Positions 15,584-25,393 of a stretch of DNA of 64,000 nt are shown piece after piece. The translations under genes were made by a program, and so were the position numbers. This DNA comes from JACDHG01 sp963815295 (GTDB lineage: Bacteria; Actinomycetota; Actinomycetes; Propionibacteriales; Nocardioidaceae). The stretch covers positions 1,612,001 to 1,676,000 of the forward strand of contig CAWFFZ010000008.1 of assembly GCA_963815295.1 (NCBI GenBank), read 5' to 3'. The notes beneath the pieces were generated by a model. The model made no database searches. It had not been told where the DNA came from and worked only from the letters and a program-made list of their open reading frames with translations. Position 1 is the first letter of the stretch. The number at the start of each line of letters is the position of its first letter.

Positions 15584-16927
15584 TCAGACCGCCACGGCCT
15601 GGACCTCGTGGTTCACCAAGACTCGTGTGGCCCCATTGTCGGTCTCGATCCTTACGGGTACCTCAGCCACCCGGATTGGCTGCTGCCTCTGCGGGTCCCA
15701 GCAGTCGGTCGCGCGGCGGACATACAGGGTGGCAGTGCCGTCTCGCTTGGCGACAAGCGTGCTGCGCACGTCGTCTGCGTCGGAGGTCACCCTCAGCCCC
15801 ATCTCGGGCGGGTCGTAGGCCTTGCCCTCGTCCTGGAGCTCCTTCAGGAAGGACTTCATGACCCCCACGATCGGCTTAGGCCGCCAAGAGGACGCGTCAC
15901 GGCTCCCGACCGAATACATCCCGAAGTTGCTCTCGATGTCGGCCTTCCTCCATGAGTCGGGGTCATCGAGCAGTTCGTACCAGGCGACCTTGCATTCACG
16001 GTCGACCGCCTCGAGCACCGCGGCCGGAGCGTAGACCGCACTCACGTCTTCGGGCACCGGTGGGTGGCCGCTGAGCGACCCCGTCGCGTTGGTGTAGCCC
16101 GTTTCGGTGATCCAGGTGGGCTTCGCGTCCCAGTGCCTCTTGACCCAGGCCAGCCGCTCGTCGATCAGATGGTCGGGGTAGCGGCCACCGTGGTAGCGGT
16201 GCAGTCCCGCGTAGTCCATGTACTTCGTGAGGCCAGCATCGCCGAGGGCGCGGTAGTCGGCCTCGGTCGCGGCGACTGCATGGAGCGACGGCCCGATGAT
16301 CTTGACGTGGTCCAAACGTGGGTTGCCCTTGACGGCGTCCCAGATGAGCTTCTGGACCCGCACAGTGCGGCGGACCCAGTCCTGGGGTGGCGCACTGCCA
16401 TCGCGCTCGTGGTTGGGCTCGTTGACGCCCTCGACGTACAAGCACATGTCTGCGGCATTGGCCGCGATGTGCTGCACCCGCGCGATCAACTCGAGGTCCG
16501 AGATACCCCAGTCCTCAGGGCAGATGGTCATACCCCACTTGATGCCGTGCTTGCGAGCCCCGCTGAGGGTGGTCTGGGTGGCCGAGAGTCGGTGGGAGTA
16601 CAAGCCCCGGAAGTACGTCGCGCCGGTCGCGGCGAGCGCCTCCATCCAGCTGTTGGTGCTCGCGTAGACGGTCTGTCCAAAGTTGGGGTGGGAGCAGACG
16701 CCGAACGCCTCAGCGACTCGCTGGGACCAGAGGGGCTTGACTGCCGGGAGCGCTGATCCGATCGCGCCTGCCGGAAGCGCGGACCCGCGCTGGGCCGCAG
16801 TGCGGCCGCCCCTTACCGCGGCACGACGTGCGTCCGCAAGGCCAGGGACAGCGGCCACGGAAGCTCCAGCGGCGCTGGCTAGTAGAAATCGACGACGGGT
16901 GACTGATGTAGGTGCGTTTTCAGACAT
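15584..16927 (-). CDS. Tat-exported TIM-barrel glycoside hydrolase-like protein
   Basis: A 447-residue protein with a twin-arginine signal ('TRRRFLLASAAGASVAA', residues 10-26), so it is exported folded. The mature part looks like a clan GH-A barrel: acid/base motif 'VEGVNEPN' with Asn169-Glu170, and a nucleophile candidate Glu275 in 'TWITETGYT'. 'GLHRYHGGRYPDHL' lies between them. A C-terminal beta domain follows ('VRSTLVAKRDGTATLYVRR'). It probably cleaves a polysaccharide or a cell-wall or capsule glycan; the substrate is unknown. The ATG at 16927 was chosen because the Tat signal begins there. Confidence 0.8.
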   Translation of the reverse strand: MSENAPTSVTRRRFLLASAAGASVAAVPGLADARRAAVRGGRTAAQRGSALPAGAIGSALPAVKPLWSQRVAEAFGVCSHPNFGQTVYASTNSWMEALAATGATYFRGLYSHRLSATQTTLSGARKHGIKWGMTICPEDWGISDLELIARVQHIAANAADMCLYVEGVNEPNHERDGSAPPQDWVRRTVRVQKLIWDAVKGNPRLDHVKIIGPSLHAVAATEADYRALGDAGLTKYMDYAGLHRYHGGRYPDHLIDERLAWVKRHWDAKPTWITETGYTNATGSLSGHPPVPEDVSAVYAPAAVLEAVDRECKVAWYELLDDPDSWRKADIESNFGMYSVGSRDASSWRPKPIVGVMKSFLKELQDEGKAYDPPEMGLRVTSDADDVRSTLVAKRDGTATLYVRRATDCWDPQRQQPIRVAEVPVRIETDNGATRVLVNHEVQAVAV

Positions 16928-17161
16928 GGGCGGCGACGATAGCCGTCTACTCCGCGGTTTCGGAAGCGGATCTGCGATCGGAAATCGGTGGCCGCGGGGC
17001 GTCAGCATCACGATTAGTCCGCGAAAGCCTGACTCACCAACTGGGCATTCTCGTCTCAAACCCCGAGCCAGGTTGCAGAGGTCCATGTGCACGAATGTGG
17101 CCCACCTCACAGTGAGGGATTACCCGGTTACGTCGGGTAGTGGTGGATTGCCGCCCTGGCC

Positions 17162-18574
<1,413 letters not shown>

Positions 18575-18663
18575 GAACAACCTCTCGTAGCTGGTCTCGG
18601 GCGCGGCGAAGCCCGGTCATGTCAAGAAGCCGCGCCTCCATTGTGACACGAGTTCAGGGTGGC

Positions 18664-20076
18664 TCAAGCCATACCCCGCGTGTCGGCCGCGCCGCACACC
18701 TGCTCCGCGACCACGCTCAGAGCCCGCTCAAGCTCCTCGTCGGTCACTCCCCCGAATCCGAGGACGATCCCCTGTCGCGCAGACGTGCGACTGTAGTCGA
18801 CCAAACTGGGCAGCTCGAACCCGGCCTCCCGCGCTGCGACCACCGTCCGCTGAGCGGCTTCGGCCGGCAGCTCGACCGTGACGTACATCCCCGCAAGCGA
18901 CAACCGCCCTGGTCCCATCACCGGCCCCAACCGGCGAGCGACCAGAGCGCTGCGTTCGGCGTATACCCGGCGAGCGACGCGCACCCTGCGGTCGAGGTAA
19001 CCCTCGCGGAGCATCGTCAGCAACACCCGCTGCAGCGGCCAGCTCGGGTGGTCCTTGCGCTGCGCGCGCCGGGTCGCGATGGTGCGCACCAGGGCTGCGT
19101 CCGCTGCGAGCCACCCAAGCCGCAGACCGGGCTGGAGCATCTTGGACACCGTCCCGGTGTAGACGACCCGCGTCGGATCGAGCGAGGCGAGGGCTGGAAG
19201 CGGCGCCACGTCGTACCGGAACTCGGAGTCGTAGTCGTCCTCAACCACCACTGCGCCGCGCTCTCGAGCCTCGTCGATGAGGGCTATCCGGCGGGCAGCT
19301 GACAGCGTGACGCCGAGTGGGTGCTGGTGCGCCGGCGTCACGTACACGGCGGCGACGTCGTCACGTGGAAGTCTCGTGAGAGCAGCCACGTCAAGGCCTG
19401 ATTCGTCGACCGGTATGTCGACGACGTCTCGCCCGGCATGCGCCGCCACAGCCACAGCCGCGCGGTAACCAGGATCCTCGATCGCCACACATCCCGGGCC
19501 GAGGGCGTCGAGCACGAGCCCCCAGGCGTGGGTCGTGCCCGTCGTGATCATGATCTCGCTGGGGGCGCGAACGACTCCTCGGCGCCGCGCCAGGTAGGCC
19601 GCCACCTCCTCCCGAAGCTCCAGCTCCCCGCGGACGTCGGGGTAGCCAGCCGGCGGTCGCGCGACAGCAACGTCGCGCCAGGCACGCCGCCATCCGGGAT
19701 CGACCCCGGCGTCGTGCCAGGGTGTGCCGGTGTCGAGGGAGATGAGCGCCGGTGGGTTGGCAGACCGGCGACGTCGCAGCGTCGCGGCTCTCGTCGCCCT
19801 CGCCGGGGCGGGAACATCCGCGACGAACGTCCCCGATCCGCGGGTCGCGACGAGCCAACCCTCCGCCTGCAGCTGGTCGTAGGCGCGTTCGACGACCGAT
19901 CGCGCGACTGACAGCTCGGTGGCGACGGCCCGGGTGCTGGGGAGCCGCGTTCCGGCTGTGAGCACCCCCGTGGTGACGAGGTCACGTACCTGCGAGGACA
20001 GCTGGACCGACATCGGCACCGCCGCATCGCGGCTGATCTGCACCGCGAGCTGGGTCTGTGTTGGACCGCTCAGCAT
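18664..20076 (-). CDS. MocR/PdxR-type GntR regulator with aminotransferase domain
   Basis: A 470-residue fusion of an N-terminal winged helix ('PMSVQLSSQVRDLVTTGVL', 'LPSTRAVATELSVARSVVE') and a fold-type I aminotransferase-like domain that binds PLP. The PLP-lysine motif is 'TGTVSKMLQPGLRLGW'; 'VVEDDYDSEFRYD' holds the cofactor-ring Asp. MocR proteins usually control a divergent gene; here that is the PNPOx-like gene at 20157. This suggests regulation of B6 or flavin-linked metabolism, like PdxR, but is not proof. The ATG at 20076 has GGGAGG five bases upstream and is preferred over an upstream GTG at 20100. Confidence 0.88.
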   Translation of the reverse strand: MLSGPTQTQLAVQISRDAAVPMSVQLSSQVRDLVTTGVLTAGTRLPSTRAVATELSVARSVVERAYDQLQAEGWLVATRGSGTFVADVPAPARATRAATLRRRRSANPPALISLDTGTPWHDAGVDPGWRRAWRDVAVARPPAGYPDVRGELELREEVAAYLARRRGVVRAPSEIMITTGTTHAWGLVLDALGPGCVAIEDPGYRAAVAVAAHAGRDVVDIPVDESGLDVAALTRLPRDDVAAVYVTPAHQHPLGVTLSAARRIALIDEARERGAVVVEDDYDSEFRYDVAPLPALASLDPTRVVYTGTVSKMLQPGLRLGWLAADAALVRTIATRRAQRKDHPSWPLQRVLLTMLREGYLDRRVRVARRVYAERSALVARRLGPVMGPGRLSLAGMYVTVELPAEAAQRTVVAAREAGFELPSLVDYSRTSARQGIVLGFGGVTDEELERALSVVAEQVCGAADTRGMA

Positions 20077-20087
20077 CGGGCCTCCCA

Positions 20088-20118
20088 AATTGGCCTGCAC
20101 AACAGAGCATGAATTGGC
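20088..20118. promoter_or_regulatory. Direct repeats AATTGGC, candidate MocR operator
   Basis: AATTGGC occurs at 20088-20094 and 20112-20118, 24 bp apart, in the 80-bp space between the divergent starts. MocR proteins often bind direct repeats spaced by about two helical turns, so this is a plausible site. Confidence 0.45.
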
Positions 20119-20156
20119 TAGTTACAGCATGCCACTTGTCAGCAAGGATGGTGGTC

Positions 20157-20846
20157 ATGAGCACCCTGGATACGACCACGCTGTCCCCCACCGCGCGCAC
20201 CACGTTGCGGCGGCACTCAGAGCGGGCGCTCAGCGGTCGGGCGGCCTTGCTGGACGTCCTCGACCACGCCCTCATCTGCCACCTCGGCGTCGTCGTCGAC
20301 GGTGCTCCGGTCGTCCTCCCCACGGCGTTCGGGGTCGACCCCGAGGGTCCCGACCGAGAGGGCAGCCTCTACCTGCACGGCTCTGTTGCGGCCCGATCGC
20401 TGCTCAACGGTCAGCAGGCGGACCTCTGCGTGACCGTCACGCTTGTCGACGCACTGGTGCTGGCTCGGTCCGCCTTCCACCACTCGATGAACTATCGGTC
20501 GGCGGTCGTCATGGGGCGCGGTCGGCTCGTGGACGACGAGGCCGAGAAGCGTCGAGCCCTCGACCTGGTGGTCGATCACGCGGTGCCCGGCAGGTCGCAG
20601 ACGTTGCGCGCTCACACCCGCAAGGAGCTCGCGGCAACCTCCGTGGTTGCTCTGCCGCTGTATGAGGCATCCGTCAAACAACGCTCGGGTGGGCCGGTCG
20701 ACGACCAGCCCGACATCGACGCAGGTGTCTGGGCAGGGCTGCTGGCGTTGGGCACGACTGCGGGACCGGTGGAAACGGCGAGAGACGCCGAAGCAATCGA
20801 CATACCGCGGCACGTCACGCAGCGGGCCACCCAACTGCGGGGGTGA
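20157..20846 (+). CDS. Pyridoxamine 5'-phosphate oxidase family (FMN-binding split barrel) protein
   Basis: A 229-residue split-barrel protein of the NimA/Pyridox_ox_2 type. Visible strands include 'ALLDVLDHALICHLGVVVDG', 'APVVLPTAFGVDPEG', 'SLYLHGSVAARSLL' and 'VTLVDALVLARSAFHHSMNYRSAVV', which fits the family's FMN or F420 binding surface. It is unlikely to be the canonical PdxH because the active-site signature is absent. AAGGA sits nine bases before the ATG. Divergence from the MocR gene points to control by it. Confidence 0.8.
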   Translation: MSTLDTTTLSPTARTTLRRHSERALSGRAALLDVLDHALICHLGVVVDGAPVVLPTAFGVDPEGPDREGSLYLHGSVAARSLLNGQQADLCVTVTLVDALVLARSAFHHSMNYRSAVVMGRGRLVDDEAEKRRALDLVVDHAVPGRSQTLRAHTRKELAATSVVALPLYEASVKQRSGGPVDDQPDIDAGVWAGLLALGTTAGPVETARDAEAIDIPRHVTQRATQLRG

Positions 20847-20853
20847 CGCGAGG

Positions 20854-21435
20854 TCAGGCCTTGGCTGCCTTAGCGGCCTTGGCAGCAGCCTTCTGCTCCT
20901 GCTTGAACGACCTCACCTTTGCGAGGGATGCGGCGTCGCGTACGTCGGCGACCGACCGGTAGGAACCCTCCTCGGCGTACGCACCCGCGGCCTCCTGCCA
21001 TCCAGGGGGGCGGATGTCCAGCTGCTTGCCGAGGAGGGCGACGAAGATCTGAGCCTTCTGCTTGCCGAACCCGGGTAGCGCCAACACGCGGTTGAGCAGG
21101 TCTGTGCCGGTGCTCGCGTGGCCCCACAACGCCGCGGTGTCGCCGTCGTAGCGCTCCACCACGTGCGCAGCGAGGGCTTGGATCCGGGCGGCCATCGAGC
21201 CCGGGAACCGGTGCACGGCCGGCGGTGTCGCACAGATTTCGACGAACTCCTCCGGCGGGGCGTCGGCGATCGTCGCGGGGTCGAGGGTGCCGAAGCGGTC
21301 GAGGATTTTCGCCGGCCCGGCGAACGCCCGCTCCATAGGAAACTGCTGGTCGAGCAACATGCCCGACACCAGCGCAAACGCGTTCGTCGACAAGACCTCG
21401 TCCGCCGCCTCGTCCTGGGCGATATGAAGCGTCAC
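20854..21435 (-). CDS. HhH-GPD type base-excision repair protein
   Basis: A 193-residue helical protein with a helix-hairpin-helix/GPD core. The hairpin is 'LPGFGKQKAQIFVALLG'; 'ALVSGMLLDQQFPMERAFAG' is the typical upstream helix. The protein lacks an iron-sulfur cluster loop at its C-terminus, which instead is an Ala/Lys-rich tail ('KAAAKAAKAAKA'). The family is annotated as a putative base-excision DNA glycosylase; no substrate is known. GTG at 21435 overlaps the TGA of the universal stress gene as GTGA, so expression is translationally coupled. This start is favoured over longer forms. Confidence 0.78.
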   Translation of the reverse strand: MTLHIAQDEAADEVLSTNAFALVSGMLLDQQFPMERAFAGPAKILDRFGTLDPATIADAPPEEFVEICATPPAVHRFPGSMAARIQALAAHVVERYDGDTAALWGHASTGTDLLNRVLALPGFGKQKAQIFVALLGKQLDIRPPGWQEAAGAYAEEGSYRSVADVRDAASLAKVRSFKQEQKAAAKAAKAAKA

Positions 21436-21836
21436 TCTGCTGCCTTGACCGCCAGCACCGGACATGGGGCGTCGAGCAGGATGCGTTGCGCGTTACTACC
21501 CAAGATCAGCTTCCCCACAGGCGAACGTCGCCGGAGCCCGATCACGATGACATCGGCCGACACCTCGGCAGCGACGTTGATGAGGTCCTCGGCGGGGTCG
21601 AGCCCGCGAACGAGCTGGCGGACCTCGTGCTCGATACCGGCTTCCTTGAGCTGGCGGCGGACGTCTTCGAGCTGTGCCTCCGACTCGACGGCATCGTCCG
21701 TCTCGAACTCGCGGCCGCCGCGATGGGAGTTGACCACGACGAGACTCGAGTTACGGAGCTTCGCCTCCTCAGCGGCCAATCGCAATGCAGCTTGGCCCTC
21801 TGGTTTCGGCACGTACCCGACGACGATAACGCCCAT
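21432..21836 (-). CDS. Universal stress protein (UspA family)
   Basis: A 134-residue single-domain Usp. It starts 'MGVIVVGYVPKPEGQAALR' and ends with the ATP-binding signature 'GLRRRSPVGKLILGSNAQ' followed by 'APCPVLAV'. Usp proteins of this ATP-binding class modulate stress survival in the cytoplasm. AAGGAG precedes the ATG. It is the first gene of a two-gene unit with the HhH-GPD protein, so the pair may be induced together under stress or DNA damage; that is inference. Confidence 0.9.
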   Translation of the reverse strand: MGVIVVGYVPKPEGQAALRLAAEEAKLRNSSLVVVNSHRGGREFETDDAVESEAQLEDVRRQLKEAGIEHEVRQLVRGLDPAEDLINVAAEVSADVIVIGLRRRSPVGKLILGSNAQRILLDAPCPVLAVKAAE

Positions 21837-21892
21837 CGTTGCTCCTTCTGATCCCCGTGTGGGGCAGACGCTACCTGAGATGGCAGCACAGG

Positions 21893-23395
21893 TCACCGCC
21901 GCGTGGAGTCGAACTCCTCGTCGACCGGCCATTCGTGGACAGGTTGGTTGCCGTGCATGTGCTCGGCGTAGCGGCGCACGACTTCTCGCAACGCGTCGAA
22001 GCGATCCATCTCACCAGCGTCGAAGAGCTGGTGGAACGTCTGTGTCTGCCACGTCGAGCCGTTGCGGCCCGTGAGGCAGCGCTGCTCAATGATGTCGAGC
22101 ATCCGGTCCGCCTCGGCGTCGTCGACGCCCCAGCGGCGGAGACCTTCGTGGGCCTTGGGCAGCAGTCGTCTCAGCACGAGCTCAGCTGCGCCGATGCCGC
22201 CGATGCCGGGCCAGTAGACCTGGGCATCGATGCCGTCGCGGGCACCGGCGTGGAAGTTCTCCTCCGCCGCCCCGAACGACATCTGAGACCAGAGCGGCCG
22301 CTCGTCGGCAACCAGCGCCCGCACCAGGCCGAAGTAGAACGCGGCGTTCGCGAGCATGTCGACAACGGTCGGCCCGGCGGGAAGCACCCGGTTCTCCACC
22401 CGCAGGTGCGGGACGCCGCGCACGACGTCGTACACGGGCCGGTTCCACCGGTAGATGGTGCCGTTGTGCAGCCTCAGCTCCGACAGTCCCGGGGTGTCGC
22501 CGCCGTCGAGGACCGCGACGGGGTCCTCGTCATCGGTGATGGGGAGCAGGGCCGGGAAGTAGCGGACGTTCTCCTCGAACAGGTCGAAGATCGAGGTGAT
22601 CCAACGCTCGCCGAACCACACCCGTGGCCGCACGCCCTGCGACTTCAGCTCCTCGCTGCGCGTGTCGGTTGCTTGCTCGAAGAGGGCGATCCGGGTCTCG
22701 GCCCACAGCTCCTTCCCGAACAGGAAGGGCGAGTTGGCGCCGACCGCGAGCTGGATGCCAGCAATGGCCTGGGAGGCGTTCCAGTACGTCGGGAAGTCGT
22801 CGGGGCTGACCTGCATATGCAGCTGCATCGATGTGCACGCCGCCTCGGGCATGATCGAGTCGGCCGTGACCCGCAGCCGGTCGGCTCCTTGGATCGCGAT
22901 GTCGAGGTCTTCGCCTCGGGCGGCGAAGATCTGGTCGTTCAGCAACCGGTAGCGGGGGTTGGCCGACAACGTGTCGGGATGCATGTGCTGGAGCCGCAGG
23001 GTGGGAAGGATGCCGACCATCACCATGTGGGCGCCGACCTCGGTTGCCTTGGCCTCGGCCGCATTCAGGCTCTTGCGGACGTCGTTCTCGAACGCGCTGA
23101 CGCCGCCGCCGGAAAGCCGGCGCGGCTTCACGTTGATCTCGAGGTTGAACTGGCCGAGCTCCGTGACGAAATCGGGGTCGGCGATCGCCTCAAGCGCCTC
23201 GGCGTTCTTCATGGCCGGATCGCAGGCTTCGTCGACGAGGTTGAGCTCGACCTCGATGCCGGTCATGGGCTTCTCGACGTCAAAACGCGACTCGCGGAGC
23301 ATCCGCGCGAACACGTCAAGGCAACGCCGGACCTTCTCGCGGTAGCGGGTCCGGTCCTCGCGACTGAACTCCCTGCGCTCGACCTCTTGACCCAT
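21893..23395 (-). CDS. Glutamate-cysteine ligase-like (GCS2/carboxylate-amine ligase) protein
   Basis: A 500-residue ATP-dependent ligase-like protein. 'TGIEVELNLVDEACDPAMKN' and 'LGQFNLEINVKPRRL' carry the metal- and glutamate-binding acidic residues of the GCS2 family; 'CTSMQLHMQVSPDDFPTYWN' and 'LRVENRVLPAGPTVVDMLAN' are also typical. Family members make gamma-glutamylcysteine or related amide bonds. Actinobacteria use mycothiol rather than glutathione, so the real product is open; an ergothioneine EgtA-like role is possible but no egtBCD genes are nearby. The ATG at 23395 has GAGGAG upstream. Confidence 0.8.
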   Translation of the reverse strand: MGQEVERREFSREDRTRYREKVRRCLDVFARMLRESRFDVEKPMTGIEVELNLVDEACDPAMKNAEALEAIADPDFVTELGQFNLEINVKPRRLSGGGVSAFENDVRKSLNAAEAKATEVGAHMVMVGILPTLRLQHMHPDTLSANPRYRLLNDQIFAARGEDLDIAIQGADRLRVTADSIMPEAACTSMQLHMQVSPDDFPTYWNASQAIAGIQLAVGANSPFLFGKELWAETRIALFEQATDTRSEELKSQGVRPRVWFGERWITSIFDLFEENVRYFPALLPITDDEDPVAVLDGGDTPGLSELRLHNGTIYRWNRPVYDVVRGVPHLRVENRVLPAGPTVVDMLANAAFYFGLVRALVADERPLWSQMSFGAAEENFHAGARDGIDAQVYWPGIGGIGAAELVLRRLLPKAHEGLRRWGVDDAEADRMLDIIEQRCLTGRNGSTWQTQTFHQLFDAGEMDRFDALREVVRRYAEHMHGNQPVHEWPVDEEFDSTRR

Positions 23396-23518
23396 GTGCG
23401 GTCGCTCCTCATGTGTGGGCCGGCCCGGAGCGAGACGGCCACTGTGCCAAGCCTGCCCTGCTCGCGTCGTTGCCGCCAGCGCCATGGGCATCCAAGGTGG
23501 CGAGAGGGGCTGGACGGG

Positions 23519-24565
23519 TCACCCGGCCATGGGATCCTCTTCCGCCAGATTGTCGGCGTACACGTCCCACTGCATCGGGTCGACCGCCGACTCGAGCATC
23601 TGCATGATGAGCGTGGCCATCGAGTAGTCGGGCTGGACCTCGAGGACGCGCTCGGCCGCATGGGACGCCAGCACCCCGCGTCCCTGCAGCCACGCCGCGA
23701 ACGCGGCGAGTGAGCCGACCGGGGCCAGCAGGTCGTCGGGCGCAGCCCGCATCAGCGGTGCCCATAGGGCCAGGTGTCGGCCGGCGGTGTCGCGCGACAT
23801 CAGCATCCATGCCATGTCTCGCGGCCCCACCGCCTGGACTGACTGCATCAGCTGCAGCTGCTGAGAGACCTCGAGCGCCGCTGGGTCGCAGAGAGCGCCG
23901 TCGATTGCGTCGATGATGTCGGCCGCGTCCAAGAGTGGGACGGTCGACGTGGTTCGCGCCCGAGCGATCGCGTCTCGCCGTGATGGATCCGGCGCGAACT
24001 GGTCGCGAAGGGCGTCGCGACTCGGGCGCCGCTGCATGCCTGCGACAACGGCTTCGGCGGAGACCCGGGACGCGTCGGCGTCATAGGTGGACCCGGACGG
24101 TGGGCAGCAACGCGGGTTATCACAGGTGTAGGACCACCAACGGGAGCCGTCGGCTCGCAACGCCTCATGCACTCCGACACCGTCGCGCCGCATTCGCTCG
24201 CAAACCCCCCGGACGACCGGGTCAGCATGCTCGGGCAGGTCGCTGAAGGCCACGAGAATCACTTCCCCGAACCCGAGATGAGCAACGAGAGTGGCGATGT
24301 AGGCGACCTGCGCGTCCACGTCCTCGGCGACGGCCAGGTCGAGCCTGAAGCAAGGGCCGAACCGTTTGCGGGTGCCTTCGAGACCGACCACGACCAAGCT
24401 CTCGACGGGGTCGAATCCCAACAGGTAGGGGATGATCGCAACGATGTCTGCTGGCTGTTGGATCTTCGTGACAGGGAGCTTCTGTGCATCGGAGGACGGT
24501 GCTGCGGCGGCGCGGGCCTTCGCTCGCTGACGGCGCTTGTCTCGGTGACGGCGTGTGTTCGACAT
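23519..24565 (-). CDS. DUF4192 domain-containing protein
   Basis: A 348-residue protein of the actinobacterial DUF4192 family. It begins with a basic tail ('NTRRHRDKRRQRAKARAAAA') and then 'IQQPADIVAIIPYLLGFDPV', the family hallmark. 'WWSYTCDNPRCCPPSG' holds three Cys that might bind a metal. The C-terminal half is an all-helical repeat region. Function unknown. Its 5' end contains two stretches that also occur, fused together, upstream of dinB at 25305-25354. Start at ATG 24565. Confidence 0.85.
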   Translation of the reverse strand: MSNTRRHRDKRRQRAKARAAAAPSSDAQKLPVTKIQQPADIVAIIPYLLGFDPVESLVVVGLEGTRKRFGPCFRLDLAVAEDVDAQVAYIATLVAHLGFGEVILVAFSDLPEHADPVVRGVCERMRRDGVGVHEALRADGSRWWSYTCDNPRCCPPSGSTYDADASRVSAEAVVAGMQRRPSRDALRDQFAPDPSRRDAIARARTTSTVPLLDAADIIDAIDGALCDPAALEVSQQLQLMQSVQAVGPRDMAWMLMSRDTAGRHLALWAPLMRAAPDDLLAPVGSLAAFAAWLQGRGVLASHAAERVLEVQPDYSMATLIMQMLESAVDPMQWDVYADNLAEEDPMAG

Positions 24566-24662
24566 CCCGAAAGCCTCGTCAGCGAAGCGCACCGTCAACA
24601 CCCCCGAACGGCAATCTGTGGACAGCGTGTGCCGAGGAAGTCGCTGTGGGGAGAGCGCGGAG

Positions 24663-25256
24663 CTAGATCGCACGCTCGATGACGACCGTGACAAACGTCA
24701 AGGTCGTAGCGCCGACTTTCCCGGTTACTTCCCAGCAGCCGTCCGTCGGGAAGTAGACACCGCTGGTCTGGAAGCCGGTCAGCCCGTAGCCGGATGGGAC
24801 GCTTGACCGCAAGGGTGGCGCAGCTGCGTCGAGTCGTCGGCCAGTGATCGTCAACCGGCCGCTCACGTGCCGCCACCATCCGAACTTGTTGCCGGCCGAG
24901 CCGTCCTGCTCGACGAACTCCAGCACGAGGATGCCCTTCGGTGCGAGGCCGCCCACCCAGAGGCGCCCGTTGCCGTGCGAGCTTGCGGAGCCGAAGAGCG
25001 CGGTTGGTAACACGCCAGGAGGTGGCCTGAACTGGCTGCCCAGTGTCACCGGGCAATCCTCGGCGAACCCCCCAGCGGAGTCACTGGGCTTGGGTGCCGC
25101 GCTCGACGGCTGCGCTGGTGATGACGGCGCGGGCGATGAAGACTCCACCGACGGCTCCGTGCCCTGCCCATCGGATGTGCACGCCATCAGCAAGCCAAGC
25201 GACAGAAGGACTGCACTGAGTCGAATTGCGCCCCCGCCCATCATCCGTCTCACCAT
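24663..25256 (-). CDS. Hypothetical secreted lipoprotein
   Basis: Up to 197 residues. A signal peptide with lipobox ('AVLLSLGLLMACTSDG') is followed by a Ser/Pro/Ala-rich linker of about 35 residues and a folded domain with 'CPVTLGSQFRPPPGVL', 'GRLWVGGLAPKGILVLEFVE', 'KFGWWRHVSGRLTITGRRLD' and 'TDGCWEVTGKVGATTLTFVT'. The two Cys could form a disulfide. I recognise the 'GCWEVTGKVG' beta domain as recurring in actinobacterial secreted proteins but know no function. The ATG at 25256 is the longest credible start; ATG at 25244 is also possible. It faces away from dinB. Confidence 0.7.
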   Translation of the reverse strand: MVRRMMGGGAIRLSAVLLSLGLLMACTSDGQGTEPSVESSSPAPSSPAQPSSAAPKPSDSAGGFAEDCPVTLGSQFRPPPGVLPTALFGSASSHGNGRLWVGGLAPKGILVLEFVEQDGSAGNKFGWWRHVSGRLTITGRRLDAAAPPLRSSVPSGYGLTGFQTSGVYFPTDGCWEVTGKVGATTLTFVTVVIERAI

Positions 25257-25304
25257 GTCACGACCGGATGCGTCCGATCCGGCTCTGGCGGCCTCGTGAG
25301 GAGA

Positions 25305-25354
25305 TCGAAACCCAACTGGTACGGGATGATCGCAACGATCGGCAATCTGTGGAC
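25305..25354. repeat. Deleted partial duplicate of the DUF4192 gene 5' end
   Basis: Positions 25305-25339 match 24411-24445 at 32 of 35 bases, and 25340-25354 match 24609-24623 exactly over 15 bases. In the DUF4192 locus these two blocks are about 160 bases apart; here they are adjacent. This looks like the remnant of a duplicated copy with an internal deletion, lying 40 bases upstream of dinB. Confidence 0.7.
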
Positions 25355-25393
25355 GGCCGGTGCCGCACAAGGCGATGCGGGGATGATGGGGCG

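Noticed and set aside
21839..23713. 624-codon plus-strand open frame opposite the GCS2 ligase
   Set aside because: Longest antisense frame in the window, but it is the complement of a recognised gene and shows no domain.
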